From assembly GCF_028389875.1 (NCBI RefSeq), contig NC_084668.1, positions 24,066,993 to 24,130,992 of the forward strand: a stretch of 64,000 nt of DNA, written 5' to 3'. A program made the position numbers and the translations under genes. The DNA is from Rhea pennata. Its lineage: Eukaryota > Chordata > Aves > Rheiformes > Rheidae. How positions within the stretch are numbered: position 1 is the first letter of the stretch; each line of letters starts with the position of its first letter. Shown here piece after piece: positions 56,419 to 64,000 of this stretch. Under the pieces are notes generated by a model, which saw only the letters and a program-made list of their open reading frames with translations, was not told the DNA's origin and did no database searches.

Positions 56419-59400
56419 TTTTTTTTTCCCGCAGCCACTTCCCCCACCCATGCAGTGGTAGTCCCCAGACTTCCCTTAGAAACATAAACCGAAGTCCTTG
56501 GACAGCTTCTATCTAGGTTTTCTTCCATCCTAGAATATCACTTCAAGTTGTAAACAACAGCTCTTCCCAAGTCAGAAATAAATTCAGAACAGAATTCTGT
56601 TGTATCTGAAGCTATTAGCATATTACACATTCACTTTTCTACCTTTTTCTGCAAACAGATGTGCAGAAGGTCCTGCAGAAGGCTGTGCAGAAGGCCCTGC
56701 AGAAGGCTGAGGCACTGTAGTTGATACCTGATTCCCCTCACTCTCTTCCACTTCAGCCTCCTCCACTGGGCTACGAGGTGAATATGGGTTCAAGATCTCA
56801 TAATTTGACTCCTGTCTGTTTCTGCTCATGCACATAAGTGAGATACCTGACATCAATATGCTAACAAACAGGATCACAGCTGTGGTAATTATCTGTTAAG
56901 AGACCAAAGAAAACACATCTAAGATAAAGGAAAATACCTGCATATATTTTTCTTTCTAGCTTCAGTACTTTTTTGAATATTCTAATCAATGTATCCGAAT
57001 AGAGACAGTTTTCTGCAGTTACTGCTCTTGTAGCATTGAAAAAGCGCTCAGTACAACAGACCAACTTTCTCAGCCTGAGTAATCTAGCTCCTTTTTTCTC
57101 ATTTATTTTTCTTTTTAACGATGGGGACACATTTTATATAAATAAAACATTTTCCAAAGTATTTCCTATGAAATCCAAAAAGGTTCTCTCATCATCACCT
57201 TTCCTCCTCTCAGGATCATTAATGCTCCATTCTAAGTCCTGTTTACATACTTTTAATTCTAAAGAGGAATGTGCTCTTGACACCCTGACACAGCTTTATT
57301 TCCATGCTTTCTCCAATGGGGAACACCCCATTAATCATCCTTTCCTTCTAATCATCTGCCACCCATACCCAGAGTCCAATGTGAGGCTATTTTAGTACTT
57401 GTGAAAGTGCCATGAATAATCTTGAGCATCTTAATCCATAAGAAAGGCAAAGAGCAAACACCACAAGTATCTGCTCTAGTGCATTTCACATCCTTTGTCA
57501 AAAGGAACTATTTATTGGTAAAAACTGCAGTTCAGGCTCAGGGACTTTCAACCTTTGATTGAGCAGAGAAGTCTTCCTACTACACATGTAATGCAGATCC
57601 TATCTACTAAAGGCCAAAAGACATTAATTAGCTGTTAGACAGTAATAATTTTAGATAGTTGTCAAGCTAAACTACAGAGTAGACAACAGGAAAAGGACTC
57701 TAATTCATTATCACTTCTAAGCCTCCTTTGCGAGGTGTGTGTGTGGGGGAAGATAGCCTACTCCCTCTTTTTCTTAGCCATAGCTGCCCAAATGTAAAGG
57801 TCCTTGTTTAAACAAGTTTTTCTAATGGTCCTTTGAAGATATACATTTTATGTCAATCTAAAGCTGATCTTCTAGATACCATTGTTATGAAAACGTATAC
57901 TTTGACCGAAAGCTACTTACATTAGAAGCAACCAGAGAACACAGTTTCTCAATAACGTATTAGACAAGGCAGAAGTAAGAAGAGATTAGGACAGAAATGT
58001 TCATACCTGATGTTTCCCATAAAAAAAGGCAGAGTCAATGCTGTTGTTGTTACGTTCACCAACTATTAACAAGATTCCTACCAGAAGTGTTGGGATACTG
58101 AAAGAGCAAAATACAAGCAGTCAAAGCAGCTTAATTAGCATGCTCCCACTTACTCTACAAGAAAACAGCCATATTAACTTACCCCCATCCAGCTATGATA
58201 ATGAATCCTATGGGAATCTTTACTGCTTCTCTCTTCTTCAATAAGAACAAAGAGAAAGACAGAAAACCTAGGACAAATAGAATAAATGTCTTGTTTGTTA
58301 CTAAAGAGGGAAGTGACAGTTATGGAGATGTTCTTTTTTCAGATCTTCTAATAGTCTAAAATTGTTTTTCTACATTTATTCCACCACAGTAAAATAGAAA
58401 CACCTATTACTTCCCCCCAAAATATTATTAATTAAACATTGAAGACATTCTGGCACACTTCCACTTATAAATACTTAGGAAAGATCACAAATGTTTAACA
58501 GATGTGATAAGAATATTTAAGATATAAGTAACTAGTTTATTTACATATCAACAACAGTTGTTCTAGACTGACAATACTAACTTACCAGTTCGACATGTTG
58601 TACTCTGTAATAATGTCTCTTTAAAAATTGATTATTCCTGCATAAAGTTATTTTTTTGTGAAATTTGCATTTATTATTGAATTTATTTTTACATATATAG
58701 TATGTTTAGGTCTATTTTCTGAATCTGCCAATATAGCCTACTCCTTGGGAATATACCAGAAAACTCACTGACAAAAGCTCATTGACTATTTACTGCATTG
58801 TAGTTCAGCTCCTCAACCTGTAGGTCCTACCTGTGGGCTACTCTCTCCTAAGGGAAAATGACGCGGGAAATAAAAACAGGCAATACTGGGAAGTAACAAA
58901 GAGAGGGAAAAATGAAAAGTCGAAAAGACAGAAGAGGTAACAATGTAATGAATGGACAATATACACCCAGCACATTCTCTGTTGAAGATAATCACTGCCA
59001 AAGACAGACATGGTTAAAATACGGCTCTCTTGTTGCGTTTTACAAGATTAGTGAAAATATAACATGTTAGAACATTGACTTTTATGTAACTTGTAGCTTA
59101 ATGGCCCATATCAGCCTTTCACTATGCAGAATGCAATAGGACTTAGCAATTGCAGTACACATGAGTGTCTCTTTGAACACCTATACATACAAAAATGGTT
59201 GTCTTTAAAAGTTAAAATAAAAAAGCTGTCTCACAAAGAGCACTTACTGTTGTAGCAAGGTTACCTCATCTAGAAAAATGAATTCAACATCCTAGCTTTT
59301 AGGATTTAAGGCAAATGACATAGGTGCCCTCTTTGAGTGACACTTTCCTTCATTTGCAGTATAGGTGCATGCCCATACCCAAACACAGCCTTTGCAAGTA

Positions 59401-62400
59401 CCAATGAACATGTGGAAAAATGAGCTACACAAGTCCTCCAGCATAAAATCAAGTTCTCCATGCTGAAGCAAAGATAGTATTTATTTATGTAAGTTATACC
59501 AATCATGAGCCTATCCGCTAAACGCTGAAACACAACCTGCTCTAAAAAACACCATAGGAATTAAACCCTTAGACTTCTGGACTCGGGAATCATATATAAA
59601 GTCTCTTGAACAGCCACAATCTCCTTTCTAAACTCATTCATAATAAAGTTCTGCAAATTCTTTTATGCATCCTCCAACTCTGCCTACTTCAAGCAGTCCT
59701 TTTGTTATTCACCTACACCCACAGAACACATTTTCTTTAGAACTTGCAGTTGACAGTGGAAAAAAATGTTAAAATCACTATGGTATTTCCCTTAATTCTG
59801 TATTTCCTAGTCTTCTGAGCTATTCTTTTTTAATCTGCATAATGCTGAATAATTTAAAATCTTAAATTCTGCATTAATTAAAATTGTCAATAAACTTCTG
59901 CATTGCTGAAGAGCAACCTGTCACCATTCAGTCTGTTTATAATTGCTTCTGCCTTGAGAACAAGTTCTTGTCACTCATTACAAGCTAACAATGCTGCTAT
60001 CTACAGATACCTACAGAACAAGACCTGTCTAGGCACAAACTACCAATAGAAGAAACAGTGCCTGACATTTTGGTCTGCATTGCTAGCACTTCAGCCTGGC
60101 AACAACTTACAGGTGTCTACATATAACATTTGTAGAATTACATATTAGTAATCACTCTGAAGAATATAATCCAATTATTTCAGTGCATTGATCTTTTATT
60201 ATAATATCTAATTCTCCCCCCAAAGTCATACCTGTCCACAGGTAGGTGCTATAAAGTGAGCTGTACAGGAATATAAATACTAGGATCTGTATGGTGATGT
60301 CTTTCTCTTTAACAATGAAATTCCATATCACCATTCCAATGCAAGCAATAAACTGAAAAGAAAGAAGAGACACCATTGCTTGAATTTGGAAAGCCAGGTG
60401 GCAAGAAAAACCAAGTACAGTGCAGCATAGTTATGATAAGCTTTCAGACTCCATCCCCATATTCACTGGAGTGTAGTTTTATAAATTTTATAGTTTTCAC
60501 AGCTGTAAAACACTGCAGTAGTAAGCCCAACATTTCAGTTACATCACTGACTACAGTACTCCTCCTTTTTTTTTTTTTTTTTTCTTTTTTCCTATGGTGA
60601 CAGCACATATATAAAGCTTTGAGAAAGCTGGACTAAGACAAGTCAGGAAAAATACACAAATACATAATCTTAATTTTTATGTATCTTATAATAAGTAAAA
60701 TGCAAAGCTTCTGTTAAGTACAAACAATTTATCTGAAATGATTTGGACACAAAGCCGAGACCAACAGGTATTGTTTAACCAAAAATTATACAAGTTTTGA
60801 CCCTGTAGTACCTCACACAGAACGGTTTTAGTATTGAAGAAATAGGCTTCAAAGGTAATACAACAGTTCAAAAACATTTTAACATTAAATTCATGCTGTT
60901 GCACCTGAAATTCACATATATAATTTTATTCAAAATTTGACCCCATGATAAGACCTTAAAGACTTCATTATTTTGCACTGTATATCTCTCTAAAACACCT
61001 AAAGCACCTTCTGAACAGATATATTACAAGCACAGGCTGGTCTCAACTGCAGCTTTGCAGTTGACTTCAACAGAAGGAGAAACATGAACTCTATGTAGTT
61101 TTCTCTAAGCTTAAATAAGAATTAAAATTAATCTAAGTCATAGCTATTTGGCTCTGCCCTTCCTTAGCCACCAGCCATGCATTCCCATGCCTCCTCTCTG
61201 CAACAGCAGTGGCACCTGCCCGATGCCCTAGCGAGGGTAGTCAGGGACCTTAACCATCATTCGGGTTAGTTCTTTGCTTTGCTCCTTGAATTAGGTCACC
61301 CGCACACTGCTGGTCACCATGGCATTGATGGCATAAACTGACATGAAGGTGTCATTAACACTATTTGAAAGTAACTTAAAATGCTAAAAGTATAATTCAG
61401 AAGCTACTCTCCATTCCGATTTTTCACAGTTCTACTTCAGACACTGCTCTTTCAGATACATTCTGCCACCAGTAAGTGTCCTTTAATTCTGCCAACAGCA
61501 CATTCTAAGCCATAAAAATCATTTAGACACATCACACATCAGATTCCCCTGCCCTCAGACAACTACAAAGATATGATTGTAGAGAGTAATCTTGTAATAA
61601 GGTTAAAAATAAGTCTTCTTTTAAGAGGTGTTCTCAGTACTGACCTGAGCAACAAGTAGATTTGTTGTAATCATATGAGGAAGCTGTTTGTATTTCTTAC
61701 TCAGAAGAATAACAATAAGAGACCAGATCTGCAACACACAAGATAAAATTGAATTTAAGACTAAAAACAAACAAACAAACAAATCTCAGAAGAACAAGAT
61801 GAATATTCTGGCAAACTAAGCTGGAATTAAACATACAATAAATCTTCTTGACAAGTTTCTTAGCATCATGCCTCATACAGTCAGCTCCACATCATCAGCT
61901 GCCAGTCCCTATGCCACAGGAAATATGGTCAGGAAAAAAAAGACATATCTGTGTGTTCTCTTGATGCTGAAGTATTTCCAGAGAGTATTGAGAGTTTGTC
62001 TATGATGTGCAGAAGCCTGGCTGTTCAATGATACGTAAATCCTTTAAGTCTTCAGGAATGAACAACGAAACTGGCAATCTGGCTTTGAAGAGTCTTCCAC
62101 CTCACCCTTACTTAATCTTCCAAAATGACTTGTGACAGCAAGGGGCAGCCTTCACTTCACTTCACTTCACATGAGGATTTCAGTGAAACATCAGTTTATG
62201 AAAATCCCAGCCCCCTCAAACATAGAAGTTTTTATTTGAAAAAGCAAACAAAATAAGCACACTATTTATAGCACCTGTAAAGCCAAAATACAATTCACAT
62301 TGGAAATCTAGGATGGCACATCCCTTTTTAAGAACCTAGTAACCAGAATTTTTAGAAAAGGAAATTAATAAAGCTAAATTAAAAATTCCCAATTAAAATT

Positions 62401-62709
62401 TCATAATTAAATATTCATTAATGTTTCAGGAGCTTCAGTTCCAACGGAAGTTTTTACATACCCTCCAAGATTATGATATCCACATATTTGATGTAATTAT
62501 TCCCTGTGAGGTAAATTAGTACTGTTATGGTATCTCACTTTGCCAACACCTACCAGGGAAATGAGGCTGACAATACTTATGTCAAAGCTAACGTTTTGGA
62601 GTGCAGAAGCCAGCGGGTTGGGGTCCATAGATGGAATGGTCAACAGCCAAGCAGAAACATACATGATAGGGGCAGATACAAAAGTGCTTATCACCATGCC
62701 TGAGGTAAT
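48327..62709 (-). CDS. GPR155: GPR155/LYCHOS, C-terminal part (5' exons beyond window)
   Basis: Twelve coding exons on the - strand: 62709-62554, 61728-61645, 60352-60232, 58267-58183, 58097-58007, 56892-56643, 55930-55829, 54094-53961, 52755-52660, 51589-51525, 50896-50759, 48549-48327. They total 1545 nt, the last 514 residues plus stop. The visible part starts ITSGMVISTFVSAPIMYVSA, the last helix of the PIN/auxin-carrier-like permease domain. The seven-helix GPCR-like region follows, split by a long hydrophilic loop (exons 6-8) with GCCSC and CSAQTC cysteine motifs. The C-terminal DEP domain is in the last two exons (CQQFVRYHRD to YEFRDEYLYYRF-like). The family protein is about 870 aa. It sits in the lysosomal membrane, senses cholesterol and promotes mTORC1 by binding GATOR1. 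Oddities: an in-frame 24-bp duplication in exon 56643-56892, an 85-bp intron, and a C-tail that ends shortly after the DEP domain. Confidence 0.95.
49031..49068. repeat. (TA)n microsatellite in GPR155 intron
   Basis: Imperfect TA dinucleotide run in the last GPR155 intron. Confidence 0.8.
51694..51735. repeat. (TG)n followed by poly(A)
   Basis: TG/CATG-rich stretch leading into an A run, in the GPR155 intron between exons 51589-51525 and 52755-52660. Confidence 0.75.
54725..54738 (+). promoter_or_regulatory. CTCF-like motif (forward) in GPR155 intron
   Basis: CCGGTAGATGGCAG matches the remembered CTCF core except for G at position 3, and is followed by the T that often extends the motif. 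Confidence 0.45.
56360..56412. repeat. (AT)n(GT)n microsatellite
   Basis: ATATAT/GTATAT run grading into about 16 GT units at 56380-56412, followed by a T run, in a GPR155 intron. Confidence 0.9.
56661..56708 (-). repeat. GPR155: In-frame 24-bp tandem duplication in GPR155 exon
   Basis: Two 24-bp copies (56661-56684 and 56685-56708) differ at one base. On the coding strand they give two QPSAGPSA-type octapeptides in the hydrophilic loop. Each 24-bp unit is itself two related 12-bp halves. Confidence 0.9.
60566..60596. repeat. T-rich tract
   Basis: Run of 18 T, one C, then six T, in the GPR155 intron between exons 60352-60232 and 61728-61645. Confidence 0.8.
62151..62170. repeat. (TTCAC)4 pentamer repeat
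   Basis: Four perfect copies of TTCAC in a GPR155 intron, about 420 bp downstream (in gene sense before) exon 61728-61645. Confidence 0.85.
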
Positions 62710-64000
62710 CTGCATAAAAAAAGGCAAAAAGAAACAAGAGCAGAGTTAATCAGATCTCAGGTTAAATAATCTGTCTTTAGGAATAACTCCACCTGTAAAA
62801 TTATGCCCGTGACTTAAACATATATAGACCTTTAACCAATCATGGTGTTCTTTCCATGACAAACTAGTTATAATTTCTGTTTTTTACAGGCTGTTAAATG
62901 GATTTTTTAAAGAAGCTTTTGAAATATAAGGAATATAGAGTTCCCCACTGCAAATTCTTAGAGTTTTTTCACAGATGTCAAAGACACTATTGACTCTAGT
63001 GTAGGAGTGAATCTACAATGTCACAATTTACTTTTGGATGGAAATAGTCACACTGGAAATAAATAAGCAATATGTAGTTATGTAAATACTAAAAGGAAAT
63101 GCATGAGAAAAAGAAGCCATATGCATTTACATTTAAGTGATTTCTACCTTGTTTTTTCATTGTTTTCTTCTTTTTAAAATTTACACAGTGATGGAATTGT
63201 GAGTTTTAAAACAGAGGTCTGTAGTATGAGTAGAAGATTTCCTGAGACTGTTGAGTACAAAATTCCACCTAACAAAGCTTTACTTTTAGTGTCCATTTTT
63301 TGCCAAAATGGAGAACATTAACAAACAAGGAAAGTCATGAGGAATGTTTTAATATTACCTCAACTGGGGAAAAAGAAAACAAAAAACAAACAGACAGAAA
63401 AAGCTACATGATTTATACCTTAAGTTGAAAAGGTAATTGATACACCCTATGTTAAAAAAATCAAATTCATTTCTATAAGGTTTAAATGGAGGGAAACACA
63501 GAATCAGTTAAACCACAAGATTTTTCCAGAAATTTTCAGCAGTTAGTCAACACTGTTCTCACTGAAATCAGTAACATTTGTTTTTTCCAACCAAAACAGC
63601 AGCTCAAAGACAAAGTTTTTGGAAAAAAAAAAAAGAAAAAAAAAAGATACAAGTTATTTATGGTCAAAGTTATTCTAGTTCTTCATTCTAGAATCATAAG
63701 TTAAAAAAAAAAAAAAAAAGAAAAAGATGACTTATTTAAAAACCTGCACTATCAAGGCACTTGAGACACCAGGAAAATTACTTTGGTTAATTAATAATTT
63801 TAATTCAAAATGTAATTCAGATTTTGGAGCCAGGCAGAATAAGTAAACCTAGAGAGTATACTACAGGGAAGTAATTTCAACAAGTTTTTTAAAACCTGTT
63901 GATCTATAAAATTAAGTTCAAAATTAATACAAACCGATAAAGAGCATACAATATACTGATAAAGAGCATACATATACTGATAAAGATACATACAATTCCT
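62710..64000 (-). other. GPR155: GPR155 intron at the right window edge
   Basis: Intronic sequence upstream (in gene sense) of the first visible GPR155 exon. I searched it on the - strand for the preceding permease-domain exon and found none, so the next exon lies beyond 64000. It contains A-rich runs at about 63628-63644 and 63700-63719 and a short tandem repeat at the very end. Confidence 0.65.
63934..63994. repeat. About 21-bp tandem repeat, 3 copies
   Basis: The unit ACTGATAAAGAGCATACA, with small length differences, occurs three times near 63934-63952, 63955-63973 and 63976-63994; the third copy has lost GC. May continue past the edge. Confidence 0.75.

Overview
This window is nuclear DNA from a vertebrate, most likely a bird. 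Coding sequence sits in short exons with GT-AG (once GC-AG) introns, GC-rich CpG islands alternate with AT-rich introns, introns are compact (85, 89 and 110 bp at the smallest), and the one clear transposon is a CR1 LINE 3' end with the terminal TTCTATGA-type repeat of sauropsid CR1. No prokaryotic operon, phage, CRISPR or plasmid feature is present.

Layout, left to right. (1) 1-3240: upstream flank of SP9, with an AT-rich conserved-looking block at about 600-960 and a CpG island at about 1060-1760. (2) 3240-6400: SP9 on the + strand, two coding exons, 456 aa, a C2H2 Sp-family transcription factor. (3) 6400-11390: gene-free and regulatory-looking, with four further GC-rich islands, homeodomain/POU/TCF-type sites, a CTCF-like site and a 13-bp minisatellite. 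(4) 11391-37217: CIR1 on the - strand, ten coding exons, 464 aa, an RBPJ corepressor. A 16.4 kb intron holds the CR1 element and an odd palindromic element at 27095-27190. (5) 37299-45290: SCRN3 on the + strand, seven coding exons, 420 aa, head-to-head with CIR1 across only 81 bp. (6) 46550 to beyond the right edge: GPR155 (LYCHOS) on the - strand, last twelve coding exons (514 residues plus stop), tail-to-tail with SCRN3. Its N-terminal exons lie outside the window.

The order SP9 > < CIR1 SCRN3 > < GPR155 matches what I remember of human 2q31.1, so this is conserved synteny and the gene calls support each other. SP9 is a tissue-restricted developmental regulator surrounded by candidate enhancers. 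CIR1 (nuclear corepressor), SCRN3 (secernin) and GPR155 (lysosomal cholesterol sensor) are broadly expressed. They share a promoter or a convergent 3' end but no pathway that I know of.

Exon boundaries were set by reading splice sites by hand and checking that the frame is kept across every junction. In CIR1, SCRN3, SP9 and the visible part of GPR155 the summed exon lengths are multiples of three and no in-frame stop occurs. I found no convincing new biological system. The most interesting items are the palindromic intronic element, the 81-bp bidirectional promoter, unusual splice signals in CIR1 and SCRN3, a 24-bp in-frame duplication in GPR155, and a divergent arrangement of CTCF-like sites.
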